DNA from: JBDOQU01 sp039839375
Lineage (GTDB): Bacteria; Pseudomonadota; Alphaproteobacteria; DSM-16000; Inquilinaceae
Direction of reading: 5' to 3'
DNA: 64,000 bases
NCBI RefSeq assembly: GCF_039839375.1
Contig: NZ_JBDOQU010000005.1
Location: forward strand, 193,312 to 257,311
Position 1 is the first letter of the stretch. Each line of letters begins with the position of its first letter. Under the pieces are notes generated by a model. The model was given only the letters and a program-made list of their open reading frames with translations, had not been told where the DNA came from and made no database searches. This document shows positions 16,665 to 26,038 of the stretch, piece after piece. The translations under genes were made by a program, and so were the position numbers.

Positions 16665-17165
16665 TCAGTTCAGCAGCCATATGGCGGCGTTGAGGATGGC
16701 GGCGTAGGCGACCCAGGCGGCGTAGGGCGCGAACAGGATCGCCGCCATCCGGTCCAGCGGCTGGAAGAGCGCGATGCACCGGAGGATGGCGTAGAGCAGG
16801 ATGGCGATCTCGATCGCCGCCGCGCCGATCGCCTGCGCGCCGAAGAACAGCATCGACCAGGCCAGGTTCAGCGAAAGCTGCATCGCGTAATGGATCAGCG
16901 CGCGCGTCCGCCGCTCAGACCGGGGCAGCCGCCAGATACGCCAGCCGGCTACAGCGATCATCAGGTAGAGCACGGCCCAGACCGGCCCGAACAGCCAATC
17001 AGGCGGCGTGAAGAAGGGTTTCTCCAACTCCTGGTACCACCCGCCGACCGAGGTGGCCGTTACCGCCCCGCCGATTGCCGACACCAAGAGGCACAACGCC
17101 ACGAACGCCGCCAGGGCCAGAAGGTCCCGAATCCGTAAAATCGTGCGACGGCGTGTCTCAGGCAT
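16665..17165 (-). CDS. TspO/MBR family tryptophan-rich membrane protein
   Basis: 166 residues from the ATG at 17165 (GGAGG about 10 bases upstream). Five membrane segments are expected. The hallmark block is PFFTPPDWLFGPVWAVLYLM, followed by WRIWRLP and SLNLAWSMLFFGAQAIG. TspO proteins bind porphyrins and cholesterol-like ligands, and in alphaproteobacteria link tetrapyrrole and oxygen responses. The frame runs open upstream to 17549 through the antisense of the PRTase pseudogene, but that part has no TspO similarity. The N-terminus ETRRRTILRIRD is a short basic cytoplasmic tail. Confidence 0.9.
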   Translation of the reverse strand: MPETRRRTILRIRDLLALAAFVALCLLVSAIGGAVTATSVGGWYQELEKPFFTPPDWLFGPVWAVLYLMIAVAGWRIWRLPRSERRTRALIHYAMQLSLNLAWSMLFFGAQAIGAAAIEIAILLYAILRCIALFQPLDRMAAILFAPYAAWVAYAAILNAAIWLLN

Positions 17166-17219
17166 CGTGGTCGTCCTCCAGTACTTGCCTTGAGGAGCGG
17201 AGCTGTTCAGCCTGATGGG

Positions 17220-17939
17220 ATGAAACCGCCCCGAACTCCCTGGCTGCCAGGCTTCCCGGATATCGTGATTCATACGACCGAGGAGACAAGGAACGCGCAT
17301 CCTGCCTATGTGTATGGAAAGGCTGGTGCCCCCGAAGCCGCAACAACATTGGTGGCGGACCTCATCGATGAATCGGCGCTTGAAAGAACGCGAGCGATTG
17401 CCGACGGGTTCAATCCCATCCTCGTACCTGCCTCTGCCTTCGAGAAATATGGCTTCAACGCAATCCCGGACGCATTGGCTCACGAACTCGCTGACCGCCT
17501 TGATCTGGAGTTTGACCCAGGGGAGATTTAGGGAAACGTCGTTTCCCACACACGATCAAATCGGTTCCACCGGCTGGCAAATGCAGCGATTTTCAATGGT
17601 GCTGTACGATACGGGCGCAACTGCTTAATCGTTGACGATCATGTCGGAATGGGAGGTACTGTCGCGAGCTTGAAGGGCCATATAGAAGTCAACGGTGGAA
17701 AGGTGATTGGTTGCACCACGTTGACCGAAAGTCAGGGAAGCCGGTGGATTGCTCTCCCGGAGGAAATCCTTCAAGAGCTGAGGGCGAAACATGAAGAACT
17801 CGACGACTACTGGAAAGAAGCATTCGGCTATGGCCTCGAATGCCTCACTCGACCAGAGGCGGGTTATCTATTCAGAACCCCGACTTTTGTCCGAATCCGA
17901 GATCAAATCGCTAAAGCAGCAAAAGCGGATGGTGGCTGA
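17220..17939 (+). pseudogene. Phosphoribosyltransferase-like gene interrupted by one in-frame amber codon
   Basis: One reading frame spans 17220-17939 except for a TAG at 17529-17531. Upstream reads PWLPGFPDIVIHTTEE, HPAYVYGKAG and INPILVPASAFEKYGFNAIP-like blocks. Downstream continues without a frame change through HTRSNRFHRLANAA to NCLIVDDHVGMGGTVASL, a PRPP-binding loop, and then CTTLTES and FGYGLECLTRPEAGYL. Together they resemble the PRTase_3-type predicted phosphoribosyltransferases as I recall them. In that family a Gln is expected where the TAG stands, so CAG to TAG is the simplest origin. Local G+C is near 55%, unlike its neighbours, and tRNA-Val lies about 110 bp downstream, suggesting acquired DNA. 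A sequencing error or read-through is possible. Confidence 0.65.
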
Positions 17940-18052
17940 GGCGCACCGGAGGCGGTGCACTGCGGCTTGAGTTGAACGAACTGCCCGCTCTTGCACCGTT
18001 CTGCAGCTACTTGAATAGCGAGCTTTCTGCGATATCCAATACTTTAGGAAAA

Positions 18053-18127
18053 TGGTGGGCGCGACAGGGATTGAACCTGTGACCCCTGCCGTGTGAAGGC
18101 AGTGCTCTCCCGCTGAGCTACGCGCCC
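18053..18127 (-). tRNA. tRNA-Val (anticodon CAC)
   Basis: On the minus strand the gene begins GGGCGCG, has a D-arm with TAGCTCAGCGGGAGAGC, an anticodon arm CTGCC-TTCACAC-GGCAG giving anticodon CAC (reads GUG, Val), a T-arm with GGTTCAATCCC, and a closing CGCGCCC followed by A and an encoded CCA. All four arms pair. Length is 75 nt including CCA. Confidence 0.97.
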
Positions 18128-18292
18128 GACCTGAAAGCCATGTCGGCTGACGGGGGAGCGCCTAATTACGTCCGGTCCCGGAGGCTGTCAAGCATATGAC
18201 CTCGCGTCGTCAACTTCTGGTTCATCAATCGGTGTTATCCAGCGGCTGATATCGTCGCAACCAGCGCGAAGAACTGGAGCTTGATAACCCCC

Positions 18293-18841
18293 GTGTCGAT
18301 TGTCGGAAAGCTGACAGCCCAGCTTGACGAGCTGAAGCGCAAGATCGCCGATTCAAGGGCCGTCCGGCATGAGCGGCAGGGCGCTGCGCTTGAGCTGCTG
18401 ACCGCGCTGGAGCGGAAATTCACCGCCCAGCGGCAGGAACTGGGCGATCTGCGCCGCCAGGTCCAGCGGCTGGAGAGCGAGCGCGCGGCGATCTTCCAGC
18501 AGGTCGGCCAACTCGTCGCCGCCGTGGAGGCTACCATCGACGATCGCGACCAGCTTCTGGACGCCGTGGAAGCCTGGGCCTCGACCGAGATGCCGGAGAC
18601 GCCGAAGGCCGCCCCGGCTCCCGAGCCAGACCCGGCTCCGGCGAGCCGTCCACCGACGCCGGTCCCCGAATCCGCCCCGGCCGTGTCGGCTCAGTCGCCC
18701 CGCCCGGCCGAACGCATCCTGCGCCATCGCGTCGACGGATCGGTCGAGATCGCTCCCGCGCCGCTTGGGCCGCGACCGGGTGACGGGCCGGAAATCCGCC
18801 GCGTCTATGAAGAATATCAGCGCCGGTCGCCGCAGCGTTAA
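18293..18841 (+). CDS. Coiled-coil protein with Pro/Ala-rich tail, unknown function
   Basis: 182 residues using the GTG at 18293 (GGAG upstream at 18275-18278); a TTG at 18281 is the alternative. Residues about 5-95 form a strongly charged coiled coil (LDELKRKIADSRAV, RQELGDLRRQVQRLESERAA). The second half is rich in Pro and Ala (PAPEPDPAPASRPP) and ends in a charged RRVYEEYQRRSPQR. There is no signal peptide or membrane span. It precedes glmU by 139 bp on the same strand. Such coiled-coil plus Pro-rich proteins are common beside housekeeping genes in this group, but no function can be assigned. Confidence 0.6.
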   Translation: MSIVGKLTAQLDELKRKIADSRAVRHERQGAALELLTALERKFTAQRQELGDLRRQVQRLESERAAIFQQVGQLVAAVEATIDDRDQLLDAVEAWASTEMPETPKAAPAPEPDPAPASRPPTPVPESAPAVSAQSPRPAERILRHRVDGSVEIAPAPLGPRPGDGPEIRRVYEEYQRRSPQR

Positions 18842-18980
18842 CCGCTGAAACCTTCTGCAACAGTCGGTAACAGGCCGAAACAAAAGTTGACTTGGGCGCG
18901 GCCGTCCGGCTGTGGCACAAGGACGCCGATGATTTCCCGGCAATGCAACCGCGCCTGTTTCCGATGACCGCCCGTTTCCG

Positions 18981-20366
18981 ATGACCAAACGACCGCTCGC
19001 CTGCCTCGTCCTTGCCGCCGGCAAGGGCACCCGCATGAAGTCCGACCTGCCGAAGGTGCTCCACCCCGTGGCCGGCCGGCCGATGGTGGCGCATGTCGTT
19101 GCGGCGCTGGAGGCGTTGCGGCCGGAACGGATCGGCATCGTCGTCGGCCCCGGCATGGAGGATGTTGCCCGCGCCGTCGCGCCGCACCGGCCGGTGGTCC
19201 AGGAAAGCCAGCTCGGCACCGGCGACGCCGTCCGAAGCGCGCTGCCGCTGATCGAGGGGTTCGAGGGCGACGTGCTGGTCGTCTTCGGCGACACGCCGCT
19301 GGTTTCTCCCGGAACGCTGGGCGAACTGGCGGCGGCCCTGCACGGCCCCGGCGATCCGGCGGTCGCGGTGCTGGGCATGCGGCCGGACGATCCGGGGCAG
19401 TATGGCCGGCTGGTGCTGGGCGGCGACGGGACGCTGGACGCGATCGTGGAATACTGGGAAGCCGACGAGGTCCAGAAATCGATCACCCTCTGCAATGGCG
19501 GGCTGATGGCGTTCGACGGCAGGCGTCTGCCCGAACTGCTGGCCGCGCTCACCGACGACAACGCCAAGGGCGAATTCTACCTGACCGACGCCGTCGCCCA
19601 CGCCCGGTTGCGCGACTGGACCTGCGCGGTGGTGGAAGGCGACCCGCATGAAATCATGGGCGTCAATTCCCGCGTCGACCTGGCGGCGGTCGAAGGTATC
19701 TTCCAGCGCCGGTTCCGCGCCCGCGCGATGGCCGAGGGCGTGACGCTCCAGGATCCCGACAGCGTCTGGTTCTCCGCCGACACGAAGCTGGGGCGCGACG
19801 TGACGATCGGCCCGTCGGTGCTGTTCGGTCCCGGCGCGGTGGTGGAGGATGGCGTGGCGATCCGCGGCTTCTGCCATATCGAGGGCGCGACGATCCGGTC
19901 CGGCGCGATCGTCGGGCCGTTCGCCCGGCTGCGGCCGGGGGCCGATATCGGCGCGGAAGCGCATATCGGCAATTTCGTCGAGGTGAAGAACGCCACCTTG
20001 GGCGCGGGCGCCAAGGCCAACCACCTGGCCTATCTGGGCGACGCCGATGTCGGGGCGGGCGCGAATATCGGCGCGGGGACCATCACCTGCAACTATGACG
20101 GATTCTTCAAGCACCGGACGGTGATCGGGGAGGGGGCCTTCATCGGTTCCAATACCGCGTTGGTCGCGCCGGTCACGGTGGGCGACCGCGCCACGATCGG
20201 CGCGGGGTCGGTCATCGCGGCGGACGTTGCGGAGGATTCGCTGGCGATCGAACGGGCGGAACGGACCGACAAGCCCGGCTGGTCGGCCCGCTTCCGCGCG
20301 ACCAAGGCCGCAGAGAAGGCTGCCGAAAAGGCGGCGTCGAAGAAGACACCGGACCCGAAAGGTTAG
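18981..20366 (+). CDS. glmU: Bifunctional GlmU: GlcN-1-P acetyltransferase / UDP-GlcNAc pyrophosphorylase
   Basis: 461 residues, full length. The N-terminal nucleotidyltransferase domain carries LVLAAGKGTRMKSDLPKVLH (G-x-G-T-x-M). The C-terminal left-handed beta helix shows hexapeptide repeats (IEGATIRSGAIVGPFARLRP) and the active-site stretch GNFVEVKNATLGAGAKANHL. It converts GlcN-1-P to UDP-GlcNAc for peptidoglycan and lipopolysaccharide. It ends 8 bp before glmS, so the two enzymes of the same pathway are co-transcribed. A 13-bp sequence is duplicated with a 17-bp period across the start codon. Confidence 0.97.
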   Translation: MTKRPLACLVLAAGKGTRMKSDLPKVLHPVAGRPMVAHVVAALEALRPERIGIVVGPGMEDVARAVAPHRPVVQESQLGTGDAVRSALPLIEGFEGDVLVVFGDTPLVSPGTLGELAAALHGPGDPAVAVLGMRPDDPGQYGRLVLGGDGTLDAIVEYWEADEVQKSITLCNGGLMAFDGRRLPELLAALTDDNAKGEFYLTDAVAHARLRDWTCAVVEGDPHEIMGVNSRVDLAAVEGIFQRRFRARAMAEGVTLQDPDSVWFSADTKLGRDVTIGPSVLFGPGAVVEDGVAIRGFCHIEGATIRSGAIVGPFARLRPGADIGAEAHIGNFVEVKNATLGAGAKANHLAYLGDADVGAGANIGAGTITCNYDGFFKHRTVIGEGAFIGSNTALVAPVTVGDRATIGAGSVIAADVAEDSLAIERAERTDKPGWSARFRATKAAEKAAEKAASKKTPDPKG

Positions 20367-20374
20367 GGAAGGCC

Positions 20375-22198
20375 ATGTGCGGCATCATCGGAATCCTGTC
20401 GGAAACGCCCGTCGCGCCGAGGTTGGTCGACGCGCTGAAACGGCTGGAATATCGCGGCTACGATTCCGCCGGCATCGCGACCCTGGTCAACGGCCATATC
20501 GACCGCAGGCGGGCGGAGGGCAAGCTGGTCAATCTCGAGGCCCGGCTGGCGTCGGAGCCGCTGGCCGGCGACGTGGGGATCGGCCATACGCGCTGGGCCA
20601 CCCATGGCCGTCCGAACGAGACCAACGCCCACCCCCACGCGACCGCCCGCGTCGCGCTGGTCCATAACGGGATCATCGAGAATTTCCGTGAATTGCGGGA
20701 GGAGCTGGAGGCGCGGGGCCACCGTTTCGAGACGGAGACCGACAGCGAGGTCGTCGCCCATCTGGTGACGGATTTCCTCGACCGCCAGATGACGCCGAAG
20801 GAAGCCGCCGCCGCCACGCTGAAGCGGCTGGAGGGGGCCTTCGCGCTCGCGATGATCTTCACCGGGGAGCACGACCTGATGATCGGGGCCCGGCGCGGCT
20901 CCCCGCTTGCGGTCGGCCATGGCGACGGGGAGATGTTCCTGGGCTCCGACGCCATCGCGCTCGCCCCCTACACCAACCGCATCTGCTATCTGGAGGAAGG
21001 CGACTGGGTAGCGGTCTCGCGCGGCGACGCCGTGATTCACGATGCCGACGACCGTCCCGTCACCCGCCCGGTCAAGCAGACGACCCTGTCTGGCGCGCTG
21101 ATCGGCAAGGGCGACCATCGCCATTTCATGTTGAAGGAGATCCATGAGCAGCCGGGCGTCATCGGCGACACGCTGACCACCTACGTCAATCCGCTGACCC
21201 GCTCGGTGACGCTGCCCGACCTGCCGTTCGACCTCGCCTCGGTTGGCAAGGTGACGGCCGTCGCCTGCGGCACCGCCTATCTGGCGGCGATGGTCGCGAA
21301 ATACTGGCTTGAGCAGACCGCCCGCCTGCCGGTCGAAATCGACGTGGCCTCGGAATTCCGGTACCGCGAGGCGCCGATGCCGAAGGACGGGGTGGCGCTG
21401 TTCGTTTCCCAGTCGGGGGAGACGGCGGACACGCTCGCGGCATTGCGTTACGCCCGGTCGCAGGGTCAGCGCATCGTCTCCGTCGTCAACGTGCCGGAAA
21501 GCTCCATCGCGCGGGACAGCGACGTGGTGCTGCAGACACTTGCGGGACCGGAAATCGGGGTCGCCTCGACCAAGGCCTTCACGACCCAGCTTACCGTCCT
21601 GGCCGTCTTCGCCATCGCCTGCGCCCGCGCGCGGGGCGAGATCACGGCCGAGCGGGAGGCGCAGCTGGTGACGGCGCTGACCGAGATTCCGGCCCGCATC
21701 GCCGATGTGCTTGCCCATGCTGGCGCGATCGAGGCTATGGCGGAGAAGGTGGCCGAGGCGCGGGACGTGCTCTATCTGGGGCGCGGCACCGCTTATCCGC
21801 TGGCGCTGGAGGGGGCGCTGAAGCTGAAGGAAATCTCCTACATCCATGCCGAAGGCTACGCGGCGGGGGAGATGAAGCACGGGCCGATCGCCCTGATCGA
21901 CGAGACGGTGCCCGTCATCGTGCTCGCCCCCCGCGACGCCGTCTTCGACAAGACCGTCTCCAACGTCCAGGAGGTCATGGCGCGGGGCGGCAAGGTGATC
22001 CTCTTCTCAGACGCTTCCGGCGTGGCGGCGGTCGGCGGCGGCGCGACGGCCGATCTGGCCCTGCCGACGGTCGACCCCTTCGTCGCCCCGATTCTCTACG
22101 CCCTGCCGGTCCAGCTCCTGGCCTATTACACGGCTGTCCTGAAGGGGACGGATGTCGACCAGCCGCGCAATTTGGCGAAAAGCGTCACGGTCGAATGA
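20375..22198 (+). CDS. glmS: Glutamine-fructose-6-phosphate aminotransferase (isomerizing)
   Basis: 607 residues. Cys1 after Met removal in MCGIIGIL is the glutaminase nucleophile; HTRWATHGRPNETNAHPH is the glutamine-site block. Two SIS domains follow, with TAYLAAM, SQSGETADTLAALR and a C-terminal catalytic tail ending LAKSVTVE. It makes glucosamine-6-phosphate, the first committed step toward UDP-GlcNAc; GlmM is not in the window. No glmS ribozyme is possible here given only 8 bp after glmU. The 3' end overlaps the convergent ruvX by 14 bp. Confidence 0.97.
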   Translation: MCGIIGILSETPVAPRLVDALKRLEYRGYDSAGIATLVNGHIDRRRAEGKLVNLEARLASEPLAGDVGIGHTRWATHGRPNETNAHPHATARVALVHNGIIENFRELREELEARGHRFETETDSEVVAHLVTDFLDRQMTPKEAAAATLKRLEGAFALAMIFTGEHDLMIGARRGSPLAVGHGDGEMFLGSDAIALAPYTNRICYLEEGDWVAVSRGDAVIHDADDRPVTRPVKQTTLSGALIGKGDHRHFMLKEIHEQPGVIGDTLTTYVNPLTRSVTLPDLPFDLASVGKVTAVACGTAYLAAMVAKYWLEQTARLPVEIDVASEFRYREAPMPKDGVALFVSQSGETADTLAALRYARSQGQRIVSVVNVPESSIARDSDVVLQTLAGPEIGVASTKAFTTQLTVLAVFAIACARARGEITAEREAQLVTALTEIPARIADVLAHAGAIEAMAEKVAEARDVLYLGRGTAYPLALEGALKLKEISYIHAEGYAAGEMKHGPIALIDETVPVIVLAPRDAVFDKTVSNVQEVMARGGKVILFSDASGVAAVGGGATADLALPTVDPFVAPILYALPVQLLAYYTAVLKGTDVDQPRNLAKSVTVE

Positions 22199-22664
22199 CC
22201 GGCTGGCGGCAGAGGAAGTCCAGCGCGCCTTGGAGGATATAGGCAGCGGCGGCCGTGTCGATCTGCTTGGATCGTTTCTTCCGGCTCATGTCGGCGGTGA
22301 TCATGGCCCGCTCGACCGCCATCGTTGACATGCGCTCGTCCCAGAAGGCGATCTCGATCTCCCTAAGCTCCAGCAGATTGCGCGCGAACTGCCGGGTGGA
22401 CTGGGCGCGTGGACCCTCCGACCCGTCCATGTTGACCGGCAGGCCCAGGATCAGCCCGCCGACCTCGCGCGTATCGACATAGCCGAACAGTTCCCGCGCG
22501 TCGGCCGTGAACTTCGTCCGGCGGATCGTCCCGATCGGCGAGGCGATGGAGAAGCCGGCGTCGGAGATGGCGACGCCGATCGTCTTCTCCCCCAGGTCGA
22601 GGCCCAGGAGACGGCGGCCGGCGGGGATGTTTTCCCGCAGGTGCTCAATGTTGCGGACAGCCAT
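22185..22664 (-). CDS. ruvX: Putative Holliday junction resolvase / pre-16S rRNA nuclease YqgF
   Basis: 159 residues with an RNase H-like fold. LLGLDLGEKTIGVAISD (about 19-35) carries the first catalytic Asp, GGLILGLPVNMDGSEGPRAQ (about 69-88) the Gly-rich block, and ERMSTMAVER plus DTAAAAYILQGALD near the end supply the remaining acidic residues. YqgF/RuvX proteins trim pre-16S rRNA 5' ends and have been proposed as Holliday junction resolvases. It is convergent with glmS and divergent from gatC with a 110-bp gap. Confidence 0.93.
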   Translation of the reverse strand: MAVRNIEHLRENIPAGRRLLGLDLGEKTIGVAISDAGFSIASPIGTIRRTKFTADARELFGYVDTREVGGLILGLPVNMDGSEGPRAQSTRQFARNLLELREIEIAFWDERMSTMAVERAMITADMSRKKRSKQIDTAAAAYILQGALDFLCRQPVIRP

Positions 22665-22774
22665 GTCGGGTGCTACCTTCCGCGCCGTTTTTCGGCCTCA
22701 ACTCAACGATCTTCCGATGGTCTCGCGTGGGGGAAATCCCGCGCGCGCCGTTCCGGACGGAGACACCTAGCATC

Positions 22775-23062
22775 ATGTCGCTCGACAAGGCCACCGTGGC
22801 GAAGATCGCCCACCTGGCCCGCATCAGAATGCCCGATGAGGATTTGGATCCGATGGCCAGTGAGCTGTCGAACATCCTTCAGTTCGTGGAGCAGCTTTCG
22901 GAAGTCGACACCAATGGCGTCGCCCCGATGACCAGCGTCGCGGCGCAAGGGCTGCGGCGGCGGGAGGACCTGGTGACGGACGGCGGGATTCAGGAGAAGG
23001 TGCTGGCGAACGCGCCGGAGAAGGCGAGCGGATTCTACGCCGTGCCGAAGGTGGTCGAGTGA
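22775..23062 (+). CDS. gatC: Asp/Glu-tRNA(Asn/Gln) amidotransferase subunit C
   Basis: 95 residues, the normal GatC length. SLDKATVAKIAHLARIRMPD and the C-terminal REDLVTDG and ASGFYAVPKVVE blocks are diagnostic. GatC is the belt that holds GatA and GatB together. The stop TGA shares bases with the gatA ATG (TGATG), so the two are translationally coupled. Confidence 0.96.
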   Translation: MSLDKATVAKIAHLARIRMPDEDLDPMASELSNILQFVEQLSEVDTNGVAPMTSVAAQGLRRREDLVTDGGIQEKVLANAPEKASGFYAVPKVVE

Positions 23063-24549
23063 TGTCCGAACTGACGAATCTAACCCTGGCCGACGCGCGG
23101 GATAAGCTGGCGGCCAAAGAGATTACCTCCGTCGAACTGACGGAGGCCCATGTCGCGGCGGTGGAGGCCGGACGGTCGCTGAACGCCTTCGTGACGGAGA
23201 CGCCGGAAAAGGCGCTGGAGATGGCCGAGGCATCGGACGCTCGGCGCCCCAAAGGCGAAGCCGGCGCCATGGAAGGGCTGCCGATCGCGATCAAGGATCT
23301 GTTCTGCACCGAAGGCGTCCAGACGACGGCTGGCAGCCACATATTGGAAGGTTTCAAGCCGACCTATGAATCGACCGTTACCGCCAATCTGTGGCGCGAC
23401 GGCGCGGTGATGCTGGGCAAGCTGAACATGGACGAGTTCGCCATGGGCTCGGCCAACATCACGTCGCATTTCGGCGCGGTGAAGAACCCGTGGAAGCGGT
23501 CCGACGGGTCGAACGCGGAACTGGTGCCCGGCGGCTCTTCGGGCGGGTCGGCCTCGGCCGTCGCCGCGCGGATGGCGCTGGCCGCGACCGGCACGGACAC
23601 CGGCGGCTCCATCCGGCAGCCCGCCAGCTTCTGCGGCATCGTCGGGATCAAGCCGACCTACGGCCGCTGCTCGCGCTGGGGCGTCGTCGCCTTCGCCTCC
23701 TCGCTGGACCAGGCGGGGCCGATGACCCGCACCGTCCGCGACGCCGCGATCATGTTGGGATCGATGGCCGGCTTCGATCCGAAGGATTCGACCTCCGTCG
23801 ACAGGGAGGTGCCGGATTTCGAGGCGGCGCTGACCGGCGACGTGCGGGGGCTGAAGGTCGGCATCCCGCGCGAGTACCGCATCGACGGCATGCCGGCGGA
23901 GATCGACCGTGTCTGGCAACAGGGGATCGACTGGCTGAAGGATGCGGGGGCGGAGATCGTGGACGTCTCCCTGCCGCACACGCGCTACGCGTTGCCGGCC
24001 TACTACATCGTCGCGCCGGCGGAGGCGTCCTCCAACCTCGCCCGCTATGACGGCGTCCGCTACGGCCTGCGGGTGCCGGGCAAGACGCTGAACGAGATGT
24101 ATGAGAACACGCGGGCCGAGGGCTTCGGGCAGGAAGTCAAGCGCCGGGTCATGATCGGGACCTATGTGCTGTCCGCCGGCTATTATGACGCCTATTACCT
24201 GAAGGCCCAGAAGGTCCGGACGCTGATCGCGAAGGATTTCGAGGAAGCTTATCGGCAGTGCGACGTGGTGCTGACGCCGACCGCGCCCTCGACCGCCTTC
24301 GCCATCGGGGAGAAGCAGGATGACCCGATCGCGATGTATCTGAACGACGTGTTCACCGTGCCGGCCAGCATGGCCGGGTTGCCCGGCATCTCCGTGCCGG
24401 CGGGGCTTGGCGATGACGGCCTGCCGCTTGGCCTGCAACTCATCGGCCGGCCGTTCGATGAGGAGACGGTGCTGAAGGTCGCGGGCGTCATGGAAACCGC
24501 CGCGGGCTTCACCGCGCGGCCGGCGGCGCTTGCTGCGGAACCGGCGTAG
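23062..24549 (+). CDS. gatA: Asp/Glu-tRNA(Asn/Gln) amidotransferase subunit A
   Basis: 495 residues from the ATG at 23062. This is the amidase subunit that releases ammonia from glutamine. The Ser-cisSer-Lys triad lies in LPIAIKDLFCTEG (Lys), PGGSSGGSASAVAARMALAA and GTDTGGSIRQPASFCGIVGI. The substrate-channel and C-terminal blocks VGIKPTYGRCSRWG and MAGLPGISVPAGL are intact. It works with GatB and GatC to amidate misacylated Glu-tRNA(Gln) and/or Asp-tRNA(Asn), implying that a matching canonical synthetase is missing from this organism. Confidence 0.97.
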   Translation: MSELTNLTLADARDKLAAKEITSVELTEAHVAAVEAGRSLNAFVTETPEKALEMAEASDARRPKGEAGAMEGLPIAIKDLFCTEGVQTTAGSHILEGFKPTYESTVTANLWRDGAVMLGKLNMDEFAMGSANITSHFGAVKNPWKRSDGSNAELVPGGSSGGSASAVAARMALAATGTDTGGSIRQPASFCGIVGIKPTYGRCSRWGVVAFASSLDQAGPMTRTVRDAAIMLGSMAGFDPKDSTSVDREVPDFEAALTGDVRGLKVGIPREYRIDGMPAEIDRVWQQGIDWLKDAGAEIVDVSLPHTRYALPAYYIVAPAEASSNLARYDGVRYGLRVPGKTLNEMYENTRAEGFGQEVKRRVMIGTYVLSAGYYDAYYLKAQKVRTLIAKDFEEAYRQCDVVLTPTAPSTAFAIGEKQDDPIAMYLNDVFTVPASMAGLPGISVPAGLGDDGLPLGLQLIGRPFDEETVLKVAGVMETAAGFTARPAALAAEPA

Positions 24550-24572
24550 GATTGGGGACGGGAAGAAAGATC

Positions 24573-26036
24573 ATGGCGACGCAGCCGGTCATTGAAGGCA
24601 GCAGGGGCGAGTGGGAGATGGTGATCGGGCTGGAGGTCCACGCCCAGATCATCTCCAACGCCAAACTTTTCTCCGGCGCGGCGACCGATTTCGGCGCCGA
24701 GCCGAACAGCCAGGTCAGCCTGGTCGACGCCGCGATGCCGGGAATGCTGCCGGTCATCAACGAGAAGTGCGTTGAGCAGGCGGTCCGCACCGGTCTGGGC
24801 CTGAAAGCCCAGATCAACAAGGTCTCGGTCTTCGACCGGAAGAACTATTTCTACGCCGACCTGCCCCAGGGCTATCAGATCAGCCAGTACCTGCATCCGA
24901 TCGTGGGCAAAGGGGAGATCATCCTGGACCTGCCGGACGGCGTCTCCCGCACGGTCGGCATCACCCGGCTGCATATGGAGCAGGACGCCGGCAAGTCGCT
25001 GCACGACCAGCACCCGTCCTTGACCTATGTCGACCTCAACCGGTCCGGCGTCGCGCTGATGGAGATCGTGTCGGAACCGGACATGCGCGGGCCGGAGGAC
25101 GCGGCGGCTTACTTGCGCAAGATGCGGGCGATCCTCCGCTATCTCGGCGCCTGCGACGGCAACATGGAGGAAGGCTCCATGCGCTGCGACGTCAACGTCT
25201 CGGTCCGCCCCGTCGGCTCCAACGAATTCGGCACGCGGACGGAGACGAAGAACGTCAACTCCATCCGCCATGTCATGCAGGCGATCGAGTATGAGGCCCG
25301 CCGCCAGGTCGAATTGCTGGAGGAGGGCGGGGAAATCGTCCAGGAAACCCGCCTCTGGGATCCCGGCAAGGGCGCGACCCGGTCCATGCGCAGCAAGGAA
25401 GACGCGCACGACTACCGCTACTTCCCCGACCCCGACCTGCTGCCTCTGGAACTGACAGACGATTATATCGAGGCCATCCGCAAGACGCTGCCGGAACTCC
25501 CCGACGAGAAGAAGCAGCGCTTCATGGATCAGCACGGGCTCAGCCTCTACGATGCCGGCGTTCTGGTGGCGGAGCGGGCGCGGGCCGATTTCTATGAGGC
25601 GGCGGCCAAGGGCCGTGACCCGAAGCTGGCGGCCAACTGGGTCATCACCGAACTGTTCGGCGCGCTGAACAAGGGCGGCCACGACATCGACGAAAGTCCC
25701 ATCTCCGCCGACCAGCTCGGCGGCCTCATCGACTTGATCGCCGACGACACCATCTCCGGCCGCATCGCCAAGGATGTGTTCGCGGAGATGCTGGCGACCG
25801 GCAGGGACGCCGGCGTGATCGTGGAGGAGAAGGGGCTGCGCCAGGTGACCGACACCGGCGCCATCGAAGCCTCGATCGACGAGGTGCTGGCCCGCAACGC
25901 CGACAAGGTCGAGGAATATCGCGGCGGCAAGGACAAGCTGTTCGGCTTCTTCGTCGGCCAGACGATGAAGGCGACCCAGGGCAAGGCCAACCCGGCGCTG
26001 GTGAACCAGATCCTCAAGAAGAAGCTGGACGGTTGA
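24573..26036 (+). CDS. gatB: Asp/Glu-tRNA(Asn/Gln) amidotransferase subunit B
   Basis: 487 residues from the ATG at 24573 (GGGAAG upstream), 23 bp after gatA. GatB binds and phosphorylates the mischarged tRNA end. EMVIGLEVHAQIISNAKLFS, FDRKNYFYADLPQGYQISQY and the YqeY/tail domain near the C-terminus (QVTDTGAIEASIDEVLARNA, FFVGQTMKATQGKANPALV) are all present. A PLP enzyme gene starts 2 bp after the gatB stop in the same operon. Confidence 0.97.
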   Translation: MATQPVIEGSRGEWEMVIGLEVHAQIISNAKLFSGAATDFGAEPNSQVSLVDAAMPGMLPVINEKCVEQAVRTGLGLKAQINKVSVFDRKNYFYADLPQGYQISQYLHPIVGKGEIILDLPDGVSRTVGITRLHMEQDAGKSLHDQHPSLTYVDLNRSGVALMEIVSEPDMRGPEDAAAYLRKMRAILRYLGACDGNMEEGSMRCDVNVSVRPVGSNEFGTRTETKNVNSIRHVMQAIEYEARRQVELLEEGGEIVQETRLWDPGKGATRSMRSKEDAHDYRYFPDPDLLPLELTDDYIEAIRKTLPELPDEKKQRFMDQHGLSLYDAGVLVAERARADFYEAAAKGRDPKLAANWVITELFGALNKGGHDIDESPISADQLGGLIDLIADDTISGRIAKDVFAEMLATGRDAGVIVEEKGLRQVTDTGAIEASIDEVLARNADKVEEYRGGKDKLFGFFVGQTMKATQGKANPALVNQILKKKLDG

Positions 26037-26038
26037 GA

